A stretch of DNA of 64,000 nt from Stictocephala bisonia (GCA_035578905.1 JAQJVL010001208.1:124001-188000); one strand, 5' to 3'. Positions 11,101-23,869 are shown, counted from the first letter of the stretch. Notes: a model not told the origin generated them from the letters alone. A program made the numbers and translations.

Positions 11101-12108
11101 ATTGCAAGCAAGCGAAACTCCTTCAAAAACCGGGGGATGGGGTGGGGGGTTAGTATTGGAAAATGCTCTTCGGGAAGTTCGTAAGAGAAATACTTTCCAT
11201 AGATATTATCGGCATGAGCAGTGTGGTCAACGCGAGTTTGTCGAGTTCCGGAAGGTCCTTCCACGTCCTTTAAAAGTTATGAGACAATTATCGTTAATAT
11301 TCTAAAATGAAGTTGTTCAAATATTTAATCCGTATATGTAGAAGACCTTGGATATAAACAAGAGTAATTTGAATAAGATTGTGTCTAAAGTAGTTATGTT
11401 ATTGTATAAACTGTATTCCAAATAAAATACACTTCTCGATGAAAATTTTCCTTTGAAATATGTTCTTAAATAACAATGATTGTTTAACATGATCCAACAG
11501 TAAATTCTACATTCATTAAAGGATTATAGACCAATTAATAAATTAATTAGTATGATTCATGGTTTCATATTGCACTTAACCCTATTTTACTAAGATATTG
11601 CTAGATTTGAGAAGAAAGAGGCTTGTGCCTTTTTTTGTGTGAACTTTTTGGGAGACTAATTTAACCATTCGTTGTCCATAAGATGAGCTTGCTCTTTTAC
11701 AATCGGCCTTGTGACAAAGTGCCATCTGGCAGTCCTGCATCATCGTTGCATGCACTACTCCCACATATACATGCAGTGAGTGGGCGCCCTCGGCCCACGC
11801 CTCTAATTTAATTTGAATGCTCTCGAGGACCGTGTAGGTGTGGAGCCTCTCTAAAAGAGGGCGTCTTCGTCACATTCAACAGATGGCATTTAATTCTTTT
11901 GTTTACTCACTGTCTTTGTGCTTCTACAAGATTTGTGTAATTTATTCATTGTGGGTGAACAAAGGGTTGAAAATTGGTCATCATAATTGAGTGGGAGTTA
12001 GAGCTGTTTGTTTGGCCTGGATTGTCATGATGTATTTATTGCTGACTGCAGTTTCTTTTTTAATCATTCCCATTTGGAAAGGACCCAAAATATTGTGTGG
12101 CCTCATTT
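11101..12108. other. Intergenic DNA, no gene seen
   Basis: Short frames on both strands (11022-11305 and 11582-11764) have no recognisable domain. No repeat family is recognised. Confidence 0.5.
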
Positions 12109-12330
12109 GGGCGAGCCGGTAGCTGGGTGGTTTAAGGCGTCAGGACTTTGATCCAGTCTTAGAGCAGTGTGGGTTCGAACCCGGTGAGGACTGGAAGTAT
12201 GTATTTGTAATGTTCACCTTGTACTGTACTGGTTCGTCCCCATACTCTGTCTGAGTAAGATTCTCGCGCTGATCAAAGTTCTTTGGGGAATAAGCAGACT
12301 AAGACTAAAAAGGGATTCGGCAAGAGAAAA
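12109..12330 (+). mobile_element. tRNA-derived SINE
   Basis: The first ~80 bp resemble a tRNA: a box-A-like TAGCTGGGTGGTTTAAGG at 12120-12137 and a perfect box B GGTTCGAACCC at 12172-12182. A GGACT/AGTCT stem around a 7-base loop sits between them, and an extra-arm-like stretch suggests a Leu/Ser-type ancestor. The 5' and 3' acceptor ends do not pair well, and the sequence runs on into a tRNA-unrelated body of about 140 bp. The body end is uncertain. Family knowledge: boxes A and B are the internal Pol III promoter that SINEs inherit. Confidence 0.7.
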
Positions 12331-15323
12331 GACTTTTAACGTTGTTATTTTCTGTCTCTTCATGTCAGCTAGATTAATTGACGAATCGCTTATTCTATTT
12401 ATAGTCTAGAAGTTAATCTTTTTGTCGATTCAATGTAAAATATTTTTTGATACCATAAGAACGACAATATGATTTTTTTCAAACAGTTCCAAAGAAAGAA
12501 CTTGATTATAAACAATATAAATCCAAACAGACTTTTTTTTTGGGTACGATCTGAAGAATAATTCTAACTCGTATGTTTTGAGTTTGTCTGATTTTATTAA
12601 TTTCTGAATTACAAACCTTTAAAGCAAATTAATTTAAATGAAGTTCGGTGTAGTATAAAACCAGTACAATTTCAACAAGCCCATAGATTAGATTAACTTC
12701 AAAATTGGAGTTATTTTAACAATAACATTTCTCTTATAAAGAGTGTTTTTCGTGTTTCTTATATTTTATTCAGACTTTAGGGAAAATATAACGTGATAAA
12801 ATAAATGAACGGTTGGAAAACAGATTGTAATTTAGAATTAACATTATGTACATTTTTGAACAAAACCTCTCTGTCCTCAATAAAAGTGTTGAAATTCACA
12901 TCGGGAAAAAATCCTTTCTTCTAGCAGATACGAGGTCGCTGGACTAGACCAGACAACATCATCAGCCTTAATCCACCGGATCTAGCTGTCCCGTGAAGTA
13001 CATCCGGTCTTGTCCATAAACTCAACATTCCTCCAGTTTGCACACTTTCTGGGGATTGTTCTTCGGTTGAATGGAGGTCACAAAAGCCCTTTGTGAATGG
13101 CCTTATTGTTGCGTACATTGTCTTCATTCAACTCACCCTGTGTTGGCGGATACCCAGCACCTTTGTCTGCACCCTCACCACCTGCCTGCCGCTTTCAAGT
13201 GCTGCCGACAGGTTCGCTAAGGTCGCCCTACTATTTAAATGTAAAAAGATACTTATTCATTCTGGCTGCATGGTTTAACCATACTTTGTTTCGCTTTCCT
13301 GATACTTTTCGCCGCCTGAGAAAAATAATACGCGATAGAAACAATGAAGGAGAATAACCAACCTGAATTAAATTTGCTAGAATAATTAATATATTTATCA
13401 GACTAAATTAATTTGAACAAATATCACAGCGGTATTTTGCTAGACCCCTTGAAGTATAAGTCATAAGATCCCACATGTTGCACAATTAAAACCAATATGC
13501 ACAATTACGACTAATTGCAACAATTCCTAGACCTGAGTACTCTCATATGTTTCACAGTTCAGCTGAAATATAATTTCAAAAGATTAATCCCTTGTCTTTA
13601 ATATATAGACAATTAATACACTGTATGTTTAATTAATACGGTTTCAAAAACTCCAATTACATTTTCAGATTGGTTGATTGTTAAACAGAATTTTATAACA
13701 GCAACGTATAGTAATTGTTGAAAACGCACTTGTTAATTGTGCGCATCATAACATTAACGATAGCTGCTATTTTGTTAAATAAACACATTAAAATATTTAC
13801 AAAGAATAAAATATAATAATGACGTTAATATTTTATGCCAGCCTGAATTTGTCAGAAAACAGTTGCCAACCTGAACCATAACCTACTTGGATAAAACTGT
13901 CTTTATGTTTAATTTTGAAACGATGTGATATTCAAAACTTTTAATTTTTTTTAAATCGGTAGATTAAAAATAAAAAAAGGCACTTAAAAACGATCTGCTA
14001 AGTGTTAGGACCTTCGTGTTCTTATTTACTATAACTAAGGACTTTGTAACATGAAATTGAGGATAAAACTAAAAACTATAAAGTCGTGAGTATATTATGA
14101 TAGATCGTAAATATTACGAAAATTGTAATACTTTCTTATTGTAACTCATGTTCAATAATTGAAAAGGCGAGTAATATTGACCTCCTGATGAGCAAAAATG
14201 AAATCACGCACCTCCTGACACATTTTACACTATGTAGTTTCAATGAAATCATACAAGATCAGCTGACAAAAAAGGATAGTATCAATATTGATATACATGA
14301 TATCAATGTTGTATATCAAGGCTTATGCAAGTCGTATGTAGTCTATTACAAAAGCATAGGGTGTATATATTATTCGCTAATCAGCTTAACATAATGTGAA
14401 CTAGGGGGCACTTCTGGACGCTTTGCTTGCCAACCCCGTCACTAGTGCACATCAGCATTCGGCCTCAGTCTGTGATCTAGTTAACGTTACGACGTCAACT
14501 GTAATATATAGGACTATTAAAATCAAAAGAAGAAATTTGTATTGTTTTTGTTTATTAGCTTTTTTTAATTTAATGTTGTTCACGTGAAATGAAAGGGCTC
14601 TTTTAAAGGCTATTTCAATAGGGATTTCGAAAATTTTCTCCTTAATTTATTTATAGGATTGACGCATACCTCGTCCTGCACTGTCTGACACGTGGTGACG
14701 TAATCCCGTGATCCGACAATAAGATATACAAATTCTACGGTACTTCTTCAAAAATAAAAACTTAAAATTTGAACTGTAAGTTGATATAATTGAGTAACCC
14801 CTAGGGAAAGTATAACATTCCCAAATTTTTATTGAATAAAGGTTGTTTTAGGCGTTGAAAGTTGAAGTTTTCCCACCAGAATTACATGGGCCGTACAGTA
14901 CAAAACGTGGTTTCTTTCCAACGACCGTTTAACCTATAAAATTACTTTTATGGTTTACGTATGTCATATCGTTCTTTACGGGAAAAAAGGGAGATTATAA
15001 CTGTACCAAGATATTACGCAAGCATTAATTTATAAAAGTGTTTGTATGAAAACTTTGTTTTAATTCATTTAACAAATCATGCCATGGCATTGTTGAGTTG
15101 GGAGGAAAGTTTTTATTTTATGGTCAGATAAAAAAGTATTGTACTTAAACAAAATAATCAATGAATCAACCATGAATCTTATGTCGATCATGGTTGATTC
15201 ATTTTTTTAAATTACAAATTTTTCATTTCGACGTACGGAGTCAATCACGTTATTTGTGTTATAATTCTTCACACTGGTCGATTTCAAGTCAGTTTTTTAA
15301 GCATAGAATCCAAATTACTTTTT
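12331..15323. other. Intergenic DNA, no gene seen
   Basis: Largely AT-rich with short frames only. A modestly GC-rich patch at 12920-13240 has overlapping short frames on both strands with no recognisable product. A dispersed repeat end is at 14402-14443. Confidence 0.5.
14402..14443 (+). repeat. Dispersed repeat end, copy 1 of 3
   Basis: The block CTAGGGGGCACTTCTGGACG, then CTTTGCTTGCCAACCCCGTC, is shared with 30095-30135 on the plus strand and 55144-55207 on the minus strand. Common words are GGGGGCA, CACGCTTTGCGT-like and AACCCCGTCAC. It looks like the conserved end of an interspersed element. Confidence 0.6.
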
Positions 15324-15359
15324 CGTGTATTATACAGTCAATCTGTCCATTAGAGAACT

Positions 15360-15400
15360 AGACGACGCGTTTCAAATCAAACGATTCAGCATCAGGTCTT
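15360..15400 (-). ncRNA. Degenerate hammerhead-like motif (minus strand)
   Basis: On the minus strand the order is AAGAC, CTGATGC, a 5-bp stem (GAATC/GATTT), then GAAACGCGTC and GTCT. This follows the hammerhead order stem I, CUGAUGA, stem II, GAAA, a short self-complementary stem III and a cleavable UC. The flanking AGAC and GTCT pair as stem I. The conserved CUGAUGA has a final C instead of A, and there is an extra base before stem II, so activity is doubtful. Confidence 0.45.
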
Positions 15401-15660
15401 TTGTCTCTATTAAAATTGAAACTTATTTTATATAAAGTTTATATATATATATAAACATTCTGGTACGTACTTATATAGTCCTGTGACTGATAGATGGACA
15501 AGAACTGGAGTAGGCCTAAACTTCAGTTATCCCTCTCCTTCACATATATCATTGTTTTCATTAGGATCAGCTGTGACCATTAATTTTGTTTTGTATGAGA
15601 GTGTTGAATAATATGTTGGATTCAAAATTTATCTTATCATTGAGTAAATGTGGATTATTT

Positions 15661-15849
15661 TTAGACTTGTAAATTTCGTATTCTTCTAGTGTTTAATAGT
15701 TTACTTTTATGGCAAAAATGAATTATATGTAAATGTCTATCTATTGATCGAAGAGAGTGATTGGTATCAAGGAGGTGCTGAGCCGTGTGATTTCTGTTTA
15801 TTGTGCTTGGGTTCTGGATAGTGCACTCCAGTTCTTGTCCGTCAATCAC
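15661..15849 (-). pseudogene. GIY-YIG endonuclease C-terminal fragment (Penelope-like)
   Basis: This 62-residue minus-strand frame contains AQHLLDTNHSLRSIDRHLHI followed by IHFCHKSKLLNTRR. It matches the better-preserved copy at 23980-24387, which has AEHLIQENHNISSIEENLDI and IHFAPKSKKLDAIE. The residues correspond to the second half of the GIY-YIG domain. The GIY and YIG strands and the reverse transcriptase are missing, and the metal-binding glutamate region reads NTRR rather than DAIE. It is a dead fragment of a retroelement endonuclease that would nick target DNA in an intact element. Confidence 0.65.
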
Positions 15850-16009
15850 TCACATGACTAATAAGTGCGTGACAGAATGTGTTTTAACGTGTATGAACTT
15901 TATATAAAATAAGATTCAACTTAATAGAAACAAAATACCTGTGATGAATTTTTTTATTTGAAACGCTTCGTCCAGTTCTCTAGTGGACAGATTGACTGAT
16001 TAATACACG

Positions 16010-16929
16010 TAAGTTAATATTGATCGTCTGTACGGGGCTAAAATGTCTAATTTTCATAGAATTTTATATAATTTTCAAATTTAAAGTTTTTTTCTTTATA
16101 CTACAGTTTTTTTTAAATCAGCTATTGGATGTGAAAAGTGTAACTATTATGCTGGTGTTATTCAAGTTATTTATAATTTTAAATTTTTATGCTGTCCCCT
16201 TTTTTTCTAAGGTCTTAATTTTATTTGCCAATAAAAACAATAGTAAATACATAAAAAAGTTGACCTCCACCTCACGAGTGTGAGTAACTTCTGCCTTCAA
16301 GTGTTCAACTTCCACGATAGTGTTTAGTAGACAAAAATAACTGTAATATTACAATAATAACTGTAAAAAATAACTGTAATATGACAAACTCATATTATTA
16401 TGTCATAGAAGTTTGTTTAGTTGTTATTTTATTGTTTACATTATTATTTATTGTTTTATTCATATTATTAATTGTTATTTGAACACTAATATAATGATTT
16501 AATTTAATCATTTTAAGCTAGATTCATTGATGTCAATCAAACCAACCAATGGTCACTGCTACTAATGACGTATTGGGCGGGGCCTGTTATTGGGCTAACA
16601 GCACGCGGCCTTCCGACATCGTGGTTGCCATGTCATGTAATTAAATTGAATTACAAAGTAGGAGAAAAGTAGTTCTCTGTCTCACTTCAACCCTTCAGTG
16701 CATCTCACTCACACCAGTGCGTCGTTTTTCTAAGCGCCCCATCCATAACCTTGCTTCCTTGGTGCATATCTAGGAAACAAAATCTGCATTACCTCAACAT
16801 TTCAAGTCAATTAAAAGTAACAGAACAAATATGTATTATTGTATTTTTTTGCAGCTGTTTATTAGATCAGATTGTTTTAAACACACACTAAAAATATGCA
16901 CTAATTTTTACTGATGGAACAATTAATTA
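16010..16929. other. Intergenic DNA, no gene seen
   Basis: AT-rich, with an imperfect AATAACTGTAATAT repeat at 16335-16385 and short frames of no recognisable family. Confidence 0.5.
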
Positions 16930-17010
16930 AATAGTGCACGTGGCAGTGTTGCTCCTAACCATATTACTTACGAATATTACAATAATAAACATCAGCTGAT
17001 AATAATAATA
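16930..17010 (+). repeat. Dispersed repeat, copy B (pairs with 1205-1285)
   Basis: It contains GTGCACGTGGCAGTGTTGCT and ACAATAATAAACATCAGCTG in the order found on the minus strand at 1205-1285. No coding is seen. The copies are diverged, suggesting an old family. Confidence 0.55.
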
Positions 17011-18433
17011 TAGATTTGACACTTGATCTTCACCACTCGACCCTGACCAGCTGTGAACACAGATAGACTTATTGTTCAATCAGTACATCAGTGTAAACTT
17101 AATCAGCTGTTTTATATATAATAAAAACAATGTAGTAATAGAAAAATTAGATCTTATAAGGCGAGTGGAGTGAAGCCCGAGTTATTTTTTACAATCTCTG
17201 ACATTTTTACCACCGTCCTTGGCTCTTTTAAAATGAATCTAATCAAGCTACCTTATCTTCCTAGCTCGGGAAACATCGTGGCGACCGATTCCTTTACGGA
17301 ATGAAATATATAGATTTAAAACTATGGATCGACTACCATTGCGCTTCTAACAAGGTTTACTTCTAGTTTATACAGTTAGATAACTCATAACTTTAACGAC
17401 AAAGACAAGTGATACGTCTTATAACTACAGTTGCACAGATTAGTCGTTTTTCTAAAATTTCTTTGTCAACTATTTATTTACGGCCATTCATTAGCGCTAT
17501 CTTTCATTAGATAAACGCATTATTTGAGCTATTTCAAAGCGTAATTAAGTTACATTTTGATGACGGTTGCGTTTTATTAGATGAAAGGGCTCATGGCCGG
17601 CCACGACGGTCGTTAAAGTGCTGCTTGTGCAATGAGGCGAACTTGGCGAACACGACAACGCATTTGAATAAATACGGCAGCTATAAACATTCATACACCT
17701 GCCTCTTTTTAATTTTTGTTTTATTTTTACTATGATTTTTATGTTACGTTTTCTTTTTTGCCTTGCCAAAGAATTAAAAACTGCAATGGCATCTAAAGTT
17801 TCAGTTCCTGTTTTGGATGTTTAGAAATATATGCAATTATGCTCTATTTAAACCATTAGTGTTTAGCTTGATGTGTATAAACAAGAAACAATGATCGTGC
17901 AGTATTATCAAGCAAATAAAGAAAAGTACATTAGCACCCTGAATTTTTAGGTTTCTTTAAATCTTTCAGTGAAAGAGAGAATGTATTTAGCACAGTTCAG
18001 CTGAACATCTGTTACGAGATAAAAGTTAAATTGAATTCGATTAAATGTACAAAAATAGTTACTGTCAAACTACAAATGCTCTTTTTTTTAGTGGAAGATG
18101 GGCCAAAAGAACGTGAGAGATGTAGCCCTCTCTGTCTCCATGACAAGATTCTGTGGTCGATGCTTCACCCCTATTAGGTAATTACTGTACTGGAGTTGCC
18201 TGGAGCTGGAGAGGGCAGAAGCTGTTCGCGTGTGGCTCCCAGCTGACGGTAATCTTAAACCCCCAGCATCCGCCCTTCTCGCGTGCACCGTCGCGCCACA
18301 TGGTGGACGCTCCTCCCTGCAACAAAATCCAGGGGGTAAAGAGGTTTTAGGGTGTTTTTCAACATAGTTATTCTGGTTTAACATTAGTAACTACACAATA
18401 AACGCTCCATGATAATGTCAGTAACTAATATCC
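17011..18433. other. Intergenic DNA, no gene seen
   Basis: Overlapping frames on both strands at 18088-18384 coincide with a locally GC-rich patch and have no recognisable domain. Otherwise AT-rich. Confidence 0.5.
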
Positions 18434-18503
18434 CTCCGCCTAAACACTTCTGTAAGTGATCCTCCACCTATACACTTCTGTAAGTGATACTCCACCTATA
18501 CAC
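18434..18503 (+). repeat. 28-bp tandem repeat, about 2.5 copies
   Basis: CACTTCTGTAAGTGATCCTC then CACCTATA repeats at 18445 and 18473, and a third partial unit starts at 18501. Confidence 0.8.
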
Positions 18504-18652
18504 ATTTTTTACTTATTTAAAAAAGGCCGATACAGTACAAAGGTTTATCATATTTATCTTAACACTGTGCTATTGCATTTCATAAAATAATTGAAAATAC
18601 AAACTAATTTATCTCATTCCTTATAGTTTCAAAATGAAAATAAAAATGGGAC

Positions 18653-18986
18653 TTTTCCATTAATTATCTAGCACTACTTTTTCCATTCCTTCACTACCAC
18701 TACTTTTTTTACCACAGGTTAGTTTGGTTATGTTAGGTTACGTTGCTACCAAAGTTGATCACAAACTGGTAAATCCAATGACTGACTTGCCGCCGAATGC
18801 GCTCTCCTTGTGTAAGTTCTTAGAAAGCGATAAGATAAGGCCAGCGATATCGGATTCCTAGCGGATAAGGAATATACAGTGGACGTAAAAATGACTGAGG
18901 TACTGTTTTTAGAGGAATAGAATATTTATCAAGCGGTAGTGAATTAATGGAAACAAAATAAGTAATGGAAATGAATTAACGGAAAA
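18653..18986. mobile_element. MITE, copy 2 (pairs with 5981-6286)
   Basis: Same orientation and interior as the copy at 5981-6286. Terminal words are TTTTCCATTAATTA at the left and ATGAATTAACGGAAAAG at the right. The left end holds a short duplication of the terminal motif (TTTTCCATTAATTATC then TTTTTCCATTCCTTC), which makes this copy about 28 bp longer. It is non-coding. Confidence 0.75.
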
Positions 18987-20535
18987 GATTATAAAAATGT
19001 ACTGCAAAAAATGTTATAATATTATAAGTAAATATTTATTCCGTCAGAAATTAATTAATCTATAGTAAACACTTAGAAAATAATAAACAAATATGGTTAT
19101 AATTTTTAACATGAAACCAACAATTAATAAATTAAGGTTTGTTGTAAAAAAGCCTACATCTATAAATGTATCTTACTCATTACGATGGTTTTAAAAATAA
19201 ATATTCAACGAAATTTTAATGACGTACTGTTTGTTTATTTATTTCTGCTCAAGACAACTACAAATGGAGATATGTGAATATGAGTTGTGTTAGGTGAATT
19301 TTTATACAATTAATAAGCAGTGTTATAAAACTATTATTTTAAATCGTAAATGCAACGAAAAAATAACCGTTATTTGATATTGACACTAATAAACTAAAAC
19401 TCGTCTTCCAACGATATCTCTAAATCTTTACTTGCCAGTATAACCAATAAAGCAGAAGAAATAAAAAGAAACTTTAAGTATGAAAAAAAAAAAATAGGAA
19501 AACTCAAAATTACCCAGAGAAATAAGAAAGAGAGGCTGTTTTTTACGGCAGAAGCGAACGCGTCAGTGTAGTTGCCACTAATGTTAATATTTTAAATTTG
19601 AAGTAATACAGTATCCAAAGCCTACTACTTTTTTGTCCTTCAGGATTTAGAGGGCATAATGGGAGATACTGAACAGTGATGGTCCTGCCATCCGCACAGA
19701 CAACTAACTCCTCGACACCTAATCAGCGCACTATTGGATACGACCTCTGTTTTGTTCTTCTCTGTCCAGAATACGAAGACTGACATCTGTTTTATACAGA
19801 GTGGACTCAAGACTTTGGTAATGTGATGTTATAGTTACAAATGCGTCTTAGTTCAGGTCTAAATCTATTTAAAATCAAAACGTGCAATCATGCTTAAAGA
19901 TTTCTTGGTTTATTAAATAGGAATTCTTGGTGTCCAACACTTCTTTATGTTTAAGAATAAAAAGGTATTGGAAACTAGCCTATGTGTGTAGAAGAACAAA
20001 CACTCAGTTCTGCAGACTCAATTTAAGAAAGAAATATTTTATATGCCAAGGAAGAAAATTTGTACACTTACAACTGAATAATGAGAATTGTTATTAACAA
20101 TTCCCTTCCTGAGAACACTCGCACCCTGGGGACCTCCCAACGTGGACTAAACAACTGTCTTTTAGTAGTCCTGAACGCGACGTCTCTGCTTCTCTAGTGT
20201 CCACACCATTGGCCATTGGCAACCAATAAACGGACGCCGTAAAAGTTGTTATGGAGACCGTGAACAGAATCTATCGCCTACAATCTCCACAAAACTTTGC
20301 CTGGAAGTGTTCGGGTTACAGCACCGCGCTCTACAGCCGGCTGGACAACGTTAGACAGTAATTTCCCAAACAATTACTTCCACTACTACTTGAATAGAAT
20401 ATAATTTATATAAATGGAAAATACTTGCATATTAAAACTTAAATGGTTAAATTACCAAATTTCGTATGCTCTCAGTATCGATCGCATTGCCCCATGAGTC
20501 ATAATCACTAGCCTTCCCATCAATCGTAATAGAAG
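18987..20535. other. Intergenic DNA, no gene seen
   Basis: No coding or RNA gene is recognised. A dispersed repeat copy lies at 19630-19705. Confidence 0.5.
19630..19705 (-). repeat. Dispersed repeat (pairs with 55388-55470)
   Basis: Read on the minus strand it aligns with 55388-55470 on the plus strand. Both hold CTGTGCGGATGGC, a CAG/CCATCACTGTTCAGT-like middle and CTCTAAATCCTGAAGGA. The element type is unknown and no coding is seen. Confidence 0.6.
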
Positions 20536-21127
20536 TCTGTGACAAATAACATACAAACTGGGCTACGGACTTCTGAAAATCTCTTGTACTTAGACAAGAT
20601 TTATCACACTGTGCTACGGGCTTTTGCAAATCTCTTGTACTTGGACACCACTTATCAAACTGGACTACAGAATTCTGCAAATCTTTTGTGATTGGACACC
20701 GTTTATCGTCAAGCTGGGCATATTCCTACAAATCCCTTATGGTTGGACAGCGTTTATCGTCTAACTGGGCATATTCCTACAAATCCCTTATGGTTGGACA
20801 CCGTTTATCGTCAAGCTGGGCATATTCCTACAAATCCCTTATGGTTGGACACCGTTTATCGTCTAACTGGGCATATTCCTACAAATCACTTATGGTTGGA
20901 CACCGTTTATCGTCAAACTGGGCATATTCCTACAAATCCCTTGTGATTGGACACCGTTTATCGTCAAGCTGGGCATATTCCTACAAATCCCTTATGGTTG
21001 GACACCGTTTATCGTCAAGCTGGGCATATTCCTACAAATCCCTTATGGTTGGACACCGTTCATCGTCAAACTGGGCATATTCCTACAAATCCCTTATGGT
21101 TGGATAACGTTTATCGTCAAACAAACT
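20536..21127 (+). repeat. 51-bp minisatellite, decayed at one end
   Basis: From about 20690 to 21127 the unit begins TGGTTGGACACCGTTTATCG and ends CATATTCCTACAAATCCCTT, with a 51-bp period and about eight clean copies. From 20536 to 20690 three diverged units read on in the same phase (TTGTACTTGGACACC and similar). Because 51 is a multiple of three, the array holds open a 139-residue frame at 20688-21107. That frame is a 17-residue repeat with no domain, and I treat it as an artefact. Confidence 0.9.
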
Positions 21128-23154
21128 GTGGAGTTTCGCGGACGAACTCGTGAGTTCGAATATAAGGGACTAGTTGATAATATAACTCTGGTCGTAAAAG
21201 TACAGTTTATAAACATTTCTAAATGGGTATCTTTTACATTTGTAGTCTACTACCTAATTACAGAGGACAACTTGTTTATAACTAACTCCAACAATAATGG
21301 ATAATTCAAACTAGGTTTGAACGTGTTAAAATTAACACCGTTTGATTACCTCTCGTGAGAGGAAGCTGTCCGTGAGACAAGTCCAGGACACGACTGATAG
21401 GTCTGTTGACACCGACATAGTCTGCTGAAGGCTCCACAATAGCTGATTACACCAAGACGGGGGGGAGGTCGTACAAATCTGTCATGTCGGGCTGAAGGAA
21501 TGCTTCAATAACCTCCAATTTAGAGGGGGTTAAGTAGTCCGTTCACCCTTGGGTGCCTCGTTTGGTGCTCGTCCACTGGAAAAACGCTGGCATGTGGCAT
21601 GTGTAGAACTGGAACGTCATGTGTGCATCGCTGCACTAACCATCTCTTTTTGTCTCCATTCCTTGTTGCTGATTATCTTCGACAAACTGACTGAGATAAA
21701 CAACATTTCCAACATCTCTAACAAATTCTTGATGACTTTTAACTATCTCTAGGCTTCACGTCAATGTGTCAGATTATGCCTGATGGTCTTCCGTGTTCAC
21801 ACCAATGTAGGACTGATTTTGTGATAACAATGTACACCCATACCATATATACTTTAAAACTTATAAATTTATCAAAAAAATATTAAGAAAAATGTTTATA
21901 ACGCACAAAAACGTGTTGAATGTGCATTTGTGCATAAATGAGAGAAATTGTATGCAATTTTTGTACAAGTTTATAATAGAGAAATGATTCAAATTTGTAT
22001 TTAGCTAATATGTTAAAAATTATTTTAAATGTTGTTGATTATATTTTGTTTGATGTACTATCCGTAAAGAGTTAGCCAAAAACACTGGTTTACATCCTAA
22101 AGTTACGGCGTTTTTCATTCATATGAGATAATCATTTTATGAAAGTATTTGGAATGATCATTTTTCATCCAAGTGCTATCAAATATTCTAGAAAATACTA
22201 ATGTACAGATATAGATGAACTGAAATAGCCTAAGATGGATGATATGTAGTCAATATGTATTAAAATTGTATGTACGATTATATTTTCTTTTCTAAAAATG
22301 CAATTTTTTGGCACCAATATGTTCTCTTCTAATTCATACAAGTATTTGTTTTGTTTCCTTCCTGAGAATCACTATATTATTCAGCCAGCTGTGTAAAAAA
22401 CTAGTAAATCCTTTTAATCTGGGAGTCGTTTGTCAGAGGAATGCCTCGTTGCATTGCTTGATGGATCGCAACCAGAGTCAAGTGTCGTTATTTTTCGTCA
22501 CAACCTTCTCGTGCCAGGAGTAGGCTCTTTGCAGTCGTAGATGTGTTCGGTTCATTCATATCTGTCATAGAATTGAAAGGAAGCAGTTGGCGCCGCCTCT
22601 CTTCTACACAATTTGTCTTTGGGCTATTAATTAATGAAACTTTCTAAGGAAAGTCGGCCTTAGTTTGAAACAAAGACTACTTTCACTCATACACATTAAT
22701 CACACTGATTTGCAAAACATATTAGCTCATTCCTCTTCGATAGATATCTTACAATTTAAACAAATAATCGATTCAGTGCTTATACAGAGCTTTTCAAAAT
22801 TCATTTACCTTGTCAATAGCATAATGCCTGTTATTACTTTAGAGGGGAAAATTTGTACGTAAAAATTAACTTTTGAGTAGTTGTCTCTTCTTGCCAACTG
22901 TTCTTGGAAGTGACAACAACGTCAAGCTATTCCGAATGGTTTGTATATCAAACTGCTAAAGACAATGAATGGGAAGCGCTTTGGGAAGAAGACATGCTTT
23001 GACTCGTGACTTCCGTTGAAGTATAGTGAGCAATACTATGGATGGATGTGTTAAGTAAAACTTGGATATCCACCTACAACAGAATCTCACAATACACAAT
23101 CCACAAGAGCTTGTACATTCATCATCATAAGGTAAAGACTCTCAAGAAGATGCT
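21128..23154. other. Intergenic DNA, no gene seen
   Basis: Short open frames at 21549-21752, 22308-22523 and 22665-22862 have no recognisable domain or splice context. No repeat is recognised. Confidence 0.5.
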
Positions 23155-23400
23155 TTTTAATAATGAAGACAAAAAATGTCCGTATGAGTGTATGTGCACT
23201 TCGCTGAAGATCAAAAGGATCGATTTTTATGAAATTTGGTATGTAGGTGTATTTAGCCAATATCTCCCGACCATTTTTTCAATTTTATTTTAGGGGCAAA
23301 AACATACAAAACTAGAATTTTCACCAAAACTGCTCTAACAATTTTGATTAAATTTTCAGTAAAGATGCAAATTTCAATTAAAAATATTTTAGTTACCACC
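23155..23400 (+). repeat. Dispersed repeat (pairs with 54560-54830)
   Basis: Long collinear similarity with the minus strand of 54560-54830: GTATGTGCACTTCGCTG, TCGATTTTTATGAAA, TATGTAGGTGTATTTAGCCA, CCATTTTTTCA, AAAACATACAAAA and AAAACTGCTCTAA. No transposase domain is visible. Two copies in one 64-kb window imply an abundant family in this genome. Confidence 0.7.
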
Positions 23401-23869
23401 CCACTAAGTTGGAGGTGAAGGCCGAAGGCCCAAAGCCACAACTCAAATTGATGAAGATTATTTACATAAAATTGGCTATGTGATTGATTGAATGGCTAAT
23501 TTTGAAAATTATTTTTTCCATACTTGTATTTAATTAAATGAGTGTTTCCTCTGTACATTCCATAGAAATGTAATTAATTGAACCTGTTTTAATTTAGGAG
23601 TACATATGAAAGTTTGCTTCAAGTAACATGTTAATGTTGAATATGAATAGATTTGTTTGAATTAAATTTATATTAAAGGATGTAAAAACACACCTAAATA
23701 AAAACAGGATCTTCAATTGATTACATTTCTAAGGAATGTAAAGGCAATACACTTATTTTATTTAAATAAAGGCATGGAAAAAATAATCTTCAAAAACAGC
23801 AGTTCAATTAATCACATAGCCAGATTTAATGTAAAGAACCTTGAAACCAAACTATTTCAATTATTACTT
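23401..23869. other. Intergenic DNA, no gene seen
   Basis: AT-rich sequence between a dispersed repeat and the second Penelope-like cassette. The reverse transcriptase of a Penelope-like element would be expected near here if the copy were full length, but I see none. Confidence 0.5.

Larger units (their letters stand above)
15324..16009 (-). mobile_element. Penelope-like cassette 1 with inverted arms
   Basis: The arms are inverted copies of each other: 15324-15400, and about 15935-16009 read on the minus strand. They share CGTGTATTAWWCAGTCAATCTG, GAGAACTRGACGA and CGTTTCAAAT-type words with a few changes. Between them, on the minus strand, is a fragment of a GIY-YIG endonuclease C-terminus. 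Penelope-like elements are known to end in GIY-YIG and to carry terminal repeats in either orientation. There is no reverse transcriptase here, so this is a 5'-truncated, decayed copy. A degenerate hammerhead-like core lies in the left arm. Confidence 0.7.

Noticed and set aside
12109..12190. Functional tRNA gene
   Set aside because: Boxes A and B are present, but the acceptor ends do not pair and the sequence continues into a SINE body, so a tRNA-derived SINE is the better reading.
20688..21107. 139-residue open frame
   Set aside because: It is the 51-bp tandem repeat read as a 17-residue repeat. Neighbouring decayed units break it, and there is no sign of selection.
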